Origin: Lacticaseibacillus casei DSM 20011 = JCM 1134 = ATCC 393
GTDB taxonomy: Bacteria; Bacillota; Bacilli; Lactobacillales; Lactobacillaceae
Direction: 5' to 3'
NCBI RefSeq assembly: GCF_000829055.1
Contig: NZ_AP012544.1
Coordinates: 186,001-250,000 of the forward strand
Length of the DNA stretch: 64,000 nt
The notes beneath the pieces were generated by a model, which saw nothing but the letters and a program-made list of their open reading frames with translations, did no database searches and had not been told where the DNA came from. A program made the position numbers and the translations under genes. Position 1 is the stretch's first letter; each line of letters opens with the position of its first letter. Shown here piece after piece: positions 57,611-64,000 of the stretch.

Positions 57611-59534
57611 AAAGCTGTTGATTCTGGACTTTTTACTGAAGCACGGCACGGTTCATTACGATCAAATTGCCGAAGCGACCGGGCTTTCCGAGCGCACAGT
57701 TGGCAATTACTTAAATCGGCTGGACGCGGACTTATCGCCATATGCCGTCAAATTGGTGCGCAAGCGCAATGTCGGCGTGTCGTTAGACGGACCGGCCGAC
57801 CAAAAAGCCCATTTGTTGCGTAGCATTCATGGTCAGGAAGGGTTCACCTCGCAAACAGCGCGTGAGCATTATCTGATGATCAAGTTGCTGCTAACCAACC
57901 GGCCGTATACCCTCAGCAAGCTTGCTGACGACCTATTTGTTAGTCGCCGCACCATCGACAACGACTTTAAGTCCGTCAAGCGAGTCTTCCGAGAAAATCA
58001 CGTAACCGTGCAAACCAGCCGAACCGGTATCCAAGTAACAGCCTCCGAATCACAGCGGCGCCATATGTTGGCAAAATTACTTCGCGGTTACTGGGGTGAA
58101 AGCCTGTCCGTTGCCAAGCAAAAAGATGGCGAGGTGGTCCAGCAGATTCAGTTGCCGGCGTATCTGAATCATTTAGTCAATCCAGCGACCACCAAGGCGG
58201 TTATGCAGAGCTTGGCTGAATTTCTGAAACAGTCAGACTTGATCTTTTCAGATTATGCATTGCAATCGTTGGCCATTCATCTCATTATCGCTTGCGAGCG
58301 CCCCAAAAAAGCCGCGCCTGCACCAGTGCACCCAGCACCTTTACTGCCGGAAACCAAACAATTATTAACCCTTGTGACTAAGCATGTGCATCGGACGCTG
58401 GACAATGCCGATGCGCAACAGATCAATGCTCATATTGCGGCGATTCTGGATCGGCAGGTCAGTGATGCCCCGGCCGCAAGTATTGAGGATCAGGCAGCGC
58501 CGGTGCTTAGACAACAGATTGCCGGGTGGCTAACCGGGATATCGCCAGACACGCGGTTACTGGAAGATTTAAGCGTTCATCTCAGCGGCGCGCTGGCCCG
58601 GATTGCCCGTGGGATGACGATTCCCAATCCATACACGGAAGAGAGCAAACGCAACTTTCCAATGGCGTTTGATGCGGCTGCTCAGCTAAGTATGGCCGTT
58701 GCTAAACGCTATCATGTCACTCTCAACGATGACGAGTCTGGCTTTCTAGCGCTACATTTTGAATCCTTCTTCGAACGGCAACATGCCGCAGACCGCATTT
58801 CCACGGTGGTGGTTTGTTCCAGCGGTGTCGGGACCAGCCGTTTGCTCGCCCAACGCCTGGAAGAACGCTTCCGCGAAAAGTTAGTCATCACTCGGACAAT
58901 CGGCTTGGCAGACCTGATGCGGCAAACGATTCCCGAGACGTTGATTATCAGCACGGTGCCGATCCAAGGGATGCGCCAACCGGTGGTGATCGTGAATCCG
59001 TTACTGTTGCAACATGACATCGAAAAAGTCGCGCAGCAAGCTGATCGCCTGCGTCTTGGAACAGATGGCGATGCTTTCCTCAGCCTGTTAGATCCAAAGC
59101 TAGTGTTACCGAACCTGCCGCAGACTGATCACCATGCGGCCATGCAGGCAATGATTCGGCAATTGACAAAAAGCGGTGTGTTTGAAGACGAAACGTTGCC
59201 GCTGAAACTGGCCGAAGATCGCGAAAAGCTTGCAACAACGGCGATGCGCCTCGTCGCGATTCCCCATATCTCGCCGGAAATGGTTCAACGTCCGGCAATT
59301 GCCCTTGGACTGGCACCCGAAGGCATCGACTGGTCCGGGCAGAAGGTCAAAGTGGTCTTTTTCCTCGCACTCAATGCGGCTGCACCTGGCGATCAGCGCC
59401 GTATTTACCAAGTCATGAATCGAATGATTGATGATCGCCTATTTTGCGAAAAGTTGGCACAAAGTCCGACCCCAGCAAGCGCGTTAAAAAACTTATCTGA
59501 ATATGTTCATAAAGGAGCGAACGAATTTGAATGA
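57600..59534 (+). CDS. BglG-type PTS-domain transcriptional regulator
   Basis: A 644-aa activator/antiterminator of the MtlR/ManR/LicR type. Two winged-helix motifs open it (LSERTVGNYLNRLDADL and the KLADDLFVSRRTIDNDFK region). Two PRDs with conserved histidines (IHLIIACERP; LALHFESFF) follow, then an EIIB-like domain (VVVCSSGVGTSRLLAQRL, Cys present) and an EIIA-like C-terminus with ISPEMVQRPAIALGL. TTG 57600 is chosen for the GGAAAGGGGG 9 nt before it. It heads an operon with the EIIA and EIIBC genes, which it probably controls. It overlaps the EIIA start by 8 bp. Confidence 0.85.
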   Translation: MKDKKLLILDFLLKHGTVHYDQIAEATGLSERTVGNYLNRLDADLSPYAVKLVRKRNVGVSLDGPADQKAHLLRSIHGQEGFTSQTAREHYLMIKLLLTNRPYTLSKLADDLFVSRRTIDNDFKSVKRVFRENHVTVQTSRTGIQVTASESQRRHMLAKLLRGYWGESLSVAKQKDGEVVQQIQLPAYLNHLVNPATTKAVMQSLAEFLKQSDLIFSDYALQSLAIHLIIACERPKKAAPAPVHPAPLLPETKQLLTLVTKHVHRTLDNADAQQINAHIAAILDRQVSDAPAASIEDQAAPVLRQQIAGWLTGISPDTRLLEDLSVHLSGALARIARGMTIPNPYTEESKRNFPMAFDAAAQLSMAVAKRYHVTLNDDESGFLALHFESFFERQHAADRISTVVVCSSGVGTSRLLAQRLEERFREKLVITRTIGLADLMRQTIPETLIISTVPIQGMRQPVVIVNPLLLQHDIEKVAQQADRLRLGTDGDAFLSLLDPKLVLPNLPQTDHHAAMQAMIRQLTKSGVFEDETLPLKLAEDREKLATTAMRLVAIPHISPEMVQRPAIALGLAPEGIDWSGQKVKVVFFLALNAAAPGDQRRIYQVMNRMIDDRLFCEKLAQSPTPASALKNLSEYVHKGANEFE

Positions 59535-59982
59535 AGTTAATGTCACCACTGATGTCCACACCGATGTTGCCGTCCCTGCCGATAAACATGCAGCACTTGG
59601 GACCATTGCAACGATTTTAAGCACGAACCGCCCAATTTCAGCTGATGAGTTGCGTGATAACCTCATTGCACGCGAAGACGAAAGCAGCACGGGATTTGGT
59701 AACGGCGTAGCTATCCCACACGCCAAGGTCAACGGATTAACTGAACCTTTTGTTGGCGTCGTGACGTTTAAACAGCCTGTTGCGTGGGATTCTTTGGACG
59801 GTCAGCCTGTCTCGATCGCCATTGTCCTGGTAATGCCAGATCAAAACGGTGCGGATAAGCTGCATTTGAAAATGTTGTCGAAACTGGCGCGTAAGTTAAT
59901 GGATGATGATTTTATCAAAGCCTTGAAGGACGCGCAGCACGAAGGTTCACAAATGACCAAAGTACTGGATCAAGTTTTGTAA
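59527..59982 (+). CDS. PTS EIIA component, fructose/mannitol family
   Basis: A 151-aa EIIA. The active histidine lies in GNGVAIPHAKVNGL (near residue 60), the fructose/mannitol-type signature. TTG 59527, with AAAGGAG (59511-59517) 9 nt before it, is preferred over the in-frame ATG at 59503, which lies within the regulator. It overlaps the regulator end (TTGAATGA) and is followed 15 bp later by EIIBC, so the three are one operon. Confidence 0.85.
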   Translation: MNEVNVTTDVHTDVAVPADKHAALGTIATILSTNRPISADELRDNLIAREDESSTGFGNGVAIPHAKVNGLTEPFVGVVTFKQPVAWDSLDGQPVSIAIVLVMPDQNGADKLHLKMLSKLARKLMDDDFIKALKDAQHEGSQMTKVLDQVL

Positions 59983-59997
59983 AAGGGGGAATTTTTG

Positions 59998-61443
59998 ATG
60001 GCAAGTTTTGTTGGTGTTACCAAATGTCCGGTTGGCATTGCCCACACCTATATGGCAGCCGAAAAGCTGCAAAAAACCGGGCAGACTGACGGCTATAAAG
60101 TTAAAGTTGAAACGCAAGGTGCGTCAGGCACTGAAGATAACTTAACCGCTGATGAGATTAAAGCTGCTGATTTTGTTGTTTTGGCCATTGATGTAGCCAT
60201 TGATGGCATGGAGCGGTTTGTCGGCAAGCGCGTTGTCTTTTCAACGACGGCGGAGGCGATTAAGGATCCGCAAAAGCTGGTTGATGAAGGTAAGCATGCC
60301 GATGTTTATACTGGTGAAAAACAGCACACTGCTGAAAATGAAGCCGATGCTGAATCCGAGGACACGGCCCATGAGCAGAGTCCCGTAATTAAACAGTTAT
60401 TAAACGGGGTTTCCCACATGATTCCGTTTGTCGTAATTGGCGGGTTATTCATTGCCTTGTCCATCGCATTGGGTGGTCATGCGACCGCTAAAGGGATGGT
60501 GGTTGCCCCGAATACAATTTGGTCAACGATGAATCAAATCGGCAACATTGGCTTTAGCTTGATGATTCCGATTCTGGCAGGCTTTATTGCGTATGCGATT
60601 GCCGGACGTGCGGCCTTGGCTCCAGCGATGGTTGGCGCGATGGTCTCTAACACCCCAGCCATTTTAGGCACCAAAGCAGGAACCGGTTTTCTAGGCGCTA
60701 TTCTGGTTGGTTATGCTGCTGGTTATTTAACCAAGTGGATGAACTCCTGGCCGATTCCTAAGAGTCTGCGGGCCGTGATGCCGATTTTCGTCATTCCACT
60801 GCTTGGTACCGCGATTATCAGTGCGGCCTTTGTCTATCTGCTAGGCAGTCCGATTTCCTGGTTGATGACCGCGCTGCAAAACCTGTTGACGTTCTTGTCC
60901 AAGAGTCCGTCCACGAGTGTCGTTTTAGGGCTTGTTTTAGGCGCCATGGTTTCGATTGATATGGGTGGTCCGATCAACAAGGTTGCCTTCCTTTTCGGGG
61001 TCGCGTCCATTACTGCAGGCACGCCTGAGATTATGGGTGCCGTTGCTTGTGCCATTGCCGTACCGCCGCTGTCATCCGGGATTGCGACATTGTTCAAGTC
61101 AGAATTGACTAGCGACGAAGAAAAGACAGCTGGCGTATCGGCCATTTTGATGGGACTGATTGGTATTACCGAAGGCGCGATTCCGTTAGCAACTGCGCAT
61201 CCTAAGCAAGTCTTCCCGGGCATTATTATCGGTTCCGGGGTGGCTAGTGCTGTGGGGATGGTCTTCCACATTACCGATGCTGTTCCGCATGGTGGCCCGA
61301 TTGTCGGCGTACTGGGTGCGACGAACAACTTAGGCTTATTCTTCTTGTCAATTTTAATTGGGGTCATTGTCTCGACCGCTATTATCGTATTCCTCAAGCA
61401 GCGCGCCGTTGCCCATCAAAAGAGCATGGCATCTGCTGAATAA
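59998..61443 (+). CDS. PTS EIIBC component, fructose family
   Basis: A 481-aa protein. The EIIB domain at residues 1-105 has its phosphorylated Cys in GVTKCPVGIAHTYMAAE. An acidic linker follows (ENEADAESEDTAHEQ), then the EIIC domain from about 128 with ISHM-type start (LLNGVSHMIPFVVIGG), GGPINKVAF near 320 and ITEGAIPLATAHPKQ near 390. AAAGGGGG lies before ATG 59998. The sugar may be fructose or a related hexose such as mannose or a 2-deoxy analogue; manA lies shortly downstream. Substrate is inferred. Confidence 0.85.
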   Translation: MASFVGVTKCPVGIAHTYMAAEKLQKTGQTDGYKVKVETQGASGTEDNLTADEIKAADFVVLAIDVAIDGMERFVGKRVVFSTTAEAIKDPQKLVDEGKHADVYTGEKQHTAENEADAESEDTAHEQSPVIKQLLNGVSHMIPFVVIGGLFIALSIALGGHATAKGMVVAPNTIWSTMNQIGNIGFSLMIPILAGFIAYAIAGRAALAPAMVGAMVSNTPAILGTKAGTGFLGAILVGYAAGYLTKWMNSWPIPKSLRAVMPIFVIPLLGTAIISAAFVYLLGSPISWLMTALQNLLTFLSKSPSTSVVLGLVLGAMVSIDMGGPINKVAFLFGVASITAGTPEIMGAVACAIAVPPLSSGIATLFKSELTSDEEKTAGVSAILMGLIGITEGAIPLATAHPKQVFPGIIIGSGVASAVGMVFHITDAVPHGGPIVGVLGATNNLGLFFLSILIGVIVSTAIIVFLKQRAVAHQKSMASAE

Positions 61444-61450
61444 CGCAAAT

Positions 61451-61483
61451 CAGCCCGCTGCGCATCTCTTGCGTAGCGGGCTG
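61451..61483 (+). terminator. Hairpin after the fructose-type PTS operon
   Basis: CAGCCCGCTGCGCA / TGCGTAGCGGGCTG pair almost fully, but no long T run follows. It may be a terminator of a weak type or a stabilising hairpin. Confidence 0.55.
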
Positions 61484-61716
61484 TCGATGTTTCCCAACAC
61501 CAAGGATCATCTTAGTAGTTAATTGTGATGAAACGTTGAATCAATTAACGAGTTTGGTTAATTTTAAAAAATGATAATGCGCTATTTTGATGAAGGGGAG
61601 CACGCGATACCGGATGATTGGCCTAGAGCAATCGTGTATAATGGGAGTCGATAGCAGGAAAAGCAGTTATGACACAGCGAACTGCTGGTAAACGTGACTA
61701 AAAGGAAGTGGATCTT

Positions 61717-62688
61717 TTGACAGAACCATTATTTTTGAAACCATACTTCAATCCCAAAATTTGGGGCGGACGTAAACTTAAAACAGAATACGGGTTTGAT
61801 ATTCCGGACGGTAAAATCGGTGAAGCCTGGATCATCTCAGGGCATCCGCATGGACCGGCAACGATTGAAAATGGGCCGCTCAAAGGCAAGACGTTGCGTG
61901 AAGCCTGGCACGAAGACCCGGCTTATTTCGGGCCGCAACATAGTCAGAAATTTCCGCTTTTGGTGAAAATTCTGGATGCCGAAGCGAGCCTAAGTGTGCA
62001 GGTACACCCAGACGACGCATACGCCGCTGCCCATGAGGCCAAGGGCGAGCTGGGTAAAACCGAATGCTGGTATATTTTGCAAGCTGATCCGGGATCTTAC
62101 TTGATCTACGGTCATCATGCCAAGACGCGCGAGCAACTGAAGGACATGATCGAGGCCGGCGACTGGGAACATTTATTGCGCAAATATCCGGTGAAAACCG
62201 GTGACTTTGTTTATGTGCCAAGCGGGACGATCCATGCGCTCAACAAAGGAATTGTCGCTTTGGAAACCCAACAGAGTTCGGATACGACATATCGGCTGTA
62301 TGATTACGACCGAACCGACGATCAAGGCCATAAACGCGAGCTGCATATCAAGCAAAGCCTTGACGTGACCACCGTACCGTTCCAGGATCCGAAGCTGGAC
62401 ATTACCAAGCAGCAAGTACCAGGCGGCCAGATCACGACCTTTGTCAAGCCACCGTTGTCGCCACATTTTGCCGTTTATCGTTTGGATATTGACGGCACGA
62501 TGCCGTTTACCCAGCAAGCACCTTATACCAATGTCACCGTTCTCGAAGGCGAAGGCACCTTCACGGCAGACGGTCAGGATTATCCGATTAAAACCGGTGA
62601 CAGCTTCCTGATTCCTAACCAAATCAAGGCATGGCAGTTCACTGGAAAGCTGGCTATTGTCACATCGACACCGGGTGTGGATGCTTAA
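61717..62688 (+). CDS. manA: Mannose-6-phosphate isomerase, class I
   Basis: A 323-aa zinc cupin that interconverts mannose 6-phosphate and fructose 6-phosphate. Zinc-site regions are SVQVHPDDAYA (near residue 96) and PSGTIHALNKG (near 171); the front part is FNPKIWGGRKL. TTG 61717 with AAAAGGAAG 8 nt before it is preferred over GTG 61708. It is monocistronic between the PTS operon and the gnb-like operon; it links both to glycolysis. A hairpin with a T run follows at 62738. Confidence 0.92.
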   Translation: MTEPLFLKPYFNPKIWGGRKLKTEYGFDIPDGKIGEAWIISGHPHGPATIENGPLKGKTLREAWHEDPAYFGPQHSQKFPLLVKILDAEASLSVQVHPDDAYAAAHEAKGELGKTECWYILQADPGSYLIYGHHAKTREQLKDMIEAGDWEHLLRKYPVKTGDFVYVPSGTIHALNKGIVALETQQSSDTTYRLYDYDRTDDQGHKRELHIKQSLDVTTVPFQDPKLDITKQQVPGGQITTFVKPPLSPHFAVYRLDIDGTMPFTQQAPYTNVTVLEGEGTFTADGQDYPIKTGDSFLIPNQIKAWQFTGKLAIVTSTPGVDA

Positions 62689-62737
62689 TGGCTAGCGTTG
62701 ACGGTACTGACCTGCCAAATAAACTCGGTCAAACGCA

Positions 62738-62772
62738 AGCAGTTCTGGAAAATCTCTGGAGCTGTTTTTTTT
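62738..62772 (+). terminator. Terminator of manA
   Basis: AGCAGTTCTGGA pairs with TCTGGAGCTG (with G-T pairs) and a run of eight T follows. Confidence 0.65.
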
Positions 62773-63042
62773 GATGACTTTAAAACTTTAACACCCAAAA
62801 AATTAACCAAAAATGAGAACGCTTTCGTATTGATTTTTTTATATCAAACAGTTGGTTAAGCCAGTGAAAATCTGAATATTTGCGTCTGTGGTATCTTTTC
62901 GTGACAAGAACGTGTGACTGGTATGGACCACGTCAAATCAAAAAGGCAGATTCGCCAGATTAGAATTAGATCGTTTCCGTTGACAATCAGAAGTGCAAGC
63001 GCATACACTACTAAGTGGTTGGTACCACGTGGAGGTGAGGAT
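62773..63042 (+). promoter_or_regulatory. Upstream region of the gnbR-like gene
   Basis: A near-cre site (the reverse of 62816-62830, ACGAAAGCGTTCTCA; one mismatch) lies inside an AT-rich block. The perfect arms GTGGT TGGT ACCAC at 63015-63028 are just before the ribosome site GGAGG. Such TGGT..ACCA palindromes are typical operators of GntR/HutC regulators of amino-sugar genes, so autoregulation is likely. Confidence 0.55.
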
Positions 63043-63759
63043 ATGGAAAAGGTTCCGTTGACTAAACAGCTGGTAGATCAGCTGGAGACATTTATCAAAG
63101 AAAAACTTCAGCCCAATGACAAGTTGCCGTCCGAGCGGGATCTTAGCGAACTGTACCATGTCAGCCGAAACACGGTTCGGTCAGCGTTGAACGAATTGTT
63201 CCTGCGCGGCTTCATTTATCGCAGTACCGGTAAAGGGACGTTTGTAGCGGAACGATTTGACGAACGAACCGATGTCAGCGGCTCGTACAGTTTTACCAAA
63301 CAGATGCTAGCCATGAATCGCCAACCCGTGACGAAGATTCAGCGGCTGGAAAAAATCGCGGTACCGGCAAATATTGCGAAGCGAATGCGCATTGATCCAG
63401 GGACGCCGGTTTATGTATTGGATCGGCTGCGGATTGCGGACAAACTACCGATGATGATCGAACGCAGTTACTTACCGGCGTTAACCGTGCCGGATCTTGA
63501 AAAAGACGCCTTGGAAAGGTCACCGTTGTATGACTGGCTGGAAGAGCACTACGGCATCCATATTGCGTCGGTTGACGAAGCGTTCTTCGCCGGCTTGGTT
63601 TCACCGGAAGACGCCAAGCTGCTCCGGGTCGCGCCGGCATCGGCATGCTTGAACATTCGGCGGACGACTTTTGCAGACACTGGCGAGATCGTCGAGTATA
63701 CCTTGAGCGTGGCGCGGGCTGATCAATTTGTTTATCACGTTCATCATGTTAATCACTAG
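63043..63759 (+). CDS. gnbR: GntR/HutC-family regulator (GnbR-like)
   Basis: A 238-aa repressor. The N-terminal winged helix contains LQPNDKLPSERDLSELYHVSRN followed by TVRSALNELFLRGFIYRSTGKGTFV (given in parts). The C-terminal UTRA domain spans about residues 85-235 (VYVLDRLRIADKLPMMIERSY). ATG 63043 has GGAGGTGAGG in front; the frame open upstream to 62914 is leader. The SIS gene starts 14 bp later, as in the gnbREFGBCDA operon for galacto-N-biose and GalNAc that I recall from L. casei. The symbol is by context only. Confidence 0.72.
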   Translation: MEKVPLTKQLVDQLETFIKEKLQPNDKLPSERDLSELYHVSRNTVRSALNELFLRGFIYRSTGKGTFVAERFDERTDVSGSYSFTKQMLAMNRQPVTKIQRLEKIAVPANIAKRMRIDPGTPVYVLDRLRIADKLPMMIERSYLPALTVPDLEKDALERSPLYDWLEEHYGIHIASVDEAFFAGLVSPEDAKLLRVAPASACLNIRRTTFADTGEIVEYTLSVARADQFVYHVHHVNH

Positions 63760-63772
63760 GAGGATGGATAAT

Positions 63773-64000
63773 TTGTTTGAAAAGACAACTGAAGAATTAA
63801 CCAAATTAGGCGCACAGATTACGACCGCTGAGATCAAACAGCAGCCGGAACTGTGGCAAGAAGCGTTTGACAATTACACCCGTGACAAAGAAAAGATTAC
63901 TGCTTTCTTGAAACAAGTAACGGATGCCGCTAACGGTAAGCAGATTCGGGTTATTTTCACCGGTGCCGGGAGCTCCCAGTATGTTGGCGACACGGTGACC
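63773..64000 (+). CDS. gnbE: AgaS-type SIS-domain protein, partial (window end)
   Basis: The first 76 residues of an AgaS-like amino-sugar-phosphate isomerase/deaminase: EELTKLGAQITTAEIKQQPE at the N-terminus and the start of the SIS sugar-phosphate loop IFTGAGSSQYVGDTV. TTG 63773 has AGGAGG 9 nt upstream. It is preferred over ATG 63764, which touches the ribosome site. It is cut off by the window end. It follows the GnbR-like regulator in the likely gnb operon (galactosamine 6-phosphate step). Confidence 0.75.
   Translation, partial: MFEKTTEELTKLGAQITTAEIKQQPELWQEAFDNYTRDKEKITAFLKQVTDAANGKQIRVIFTGAGSSQYVGDTVT

Overview
The window looks like chromosomal DNA of the Lacticaseibacillus casei group (low-to-mid GC Firmicutes, lactic acid bacterium). 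The evidence is the rRNA operon, the T-box and cre-type regulation, many PTS sugar systems, a RAT/antiterminator-controlled lac cluster, TTG/GTG starts behind strong AGGAGG sites, and a GntR/SIS pair that resembles the start of the gnb operon. From memory, the 16S V1 loop fits L. casei sensu stricto or L. zeae better than L. paracasei or L. rhamnosus; this was not checked against a database.

Layout. 1-3.3 kb: gluconate genes (end of a small 6-phosphogluconate dehydrogenase, gluconokinase, gluconate permease). 3.4-10.2 kb: a two-gene metal ABC transporter behind a Zur-like palindrome, a minus-strand run (metallophosphoesterase, hydroxyacid dehydrogenase, PepF) and an LCP-family wall protein. 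10.3-15.1 kb: brnQ with its T-box leader, broken by an IS30-family element, and an IS1202-type element just upstream of its promoter. 15.2-23.8 kb: cell-envelope and housekeeping genes (RlpA-like exported protein, DeoR regulator, glycosyltransferase, membrane protein, signal peptidase, ADP-ribosylglycohydrolase, ABC-F, methyltransferase). 23.8-29.2 kb: an rrn operon (16S-23S-5S, two promoters, no tRNA in the spacers). 29.5-34.1 kb: thioredoxin, a split ThrE-type exporter, a structured RNA-like element, and a liv promoter with a Leu/Val leader-peptide attenuator followed by a truncated livJ that ends in a second IS30 copy joined to a headless MazG gene. 34.1-40.9 kb: DUF915-type hydrolase, lone PTS IIC, deoCBD and an NlpC/P60 endopeptidase. 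40.9-47.2 kb: a lac cluster (promoter/cre, RAT, terminator, lacE-lacT-lacF-lacG) with lacE interrupted by a third IS30 copy. 47.3-52.7 kb: NADH oxidase and a three-gene DNA-processing operon (XPD/DinG-like helicase, PD-(D/E)XK nuclease, sce7725-like protein). 52.8-64 kb: a sugar-binding lipoprotein, a protein with a histone-H1-like tail, a frameshifted wall-anchored GH20 hexosaminidase, a fructose-family PTS operon with its regulator, manA, and the start of a gnb-like operon.

How the parts fit. Carbon regulation dominates: perfect cre sites lie before gntP, the GH20 gene and the fructose-type PTS regulator, and near-cre sites before lac and gnbR. Three copies of one 1,261-bp IS30-type element have broken brnQ, liv and lacE, so both recognisable branched-chain amino acid importers are damaged here. 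The two insertions with intact flanks have 13-bp target duplications; the liv copy has none, which points to a deletion or rearrangement. A dispersed hairpin repeat of about 120 nt occurs around the rRNA operon, before deoC, and as fragments elsewhere. The most novel candidates are the helicase that lacks the usual Fe-S cysteines together with its nuclease/sce7725 partners, the liv attenuator, and the hairpin repeat family.
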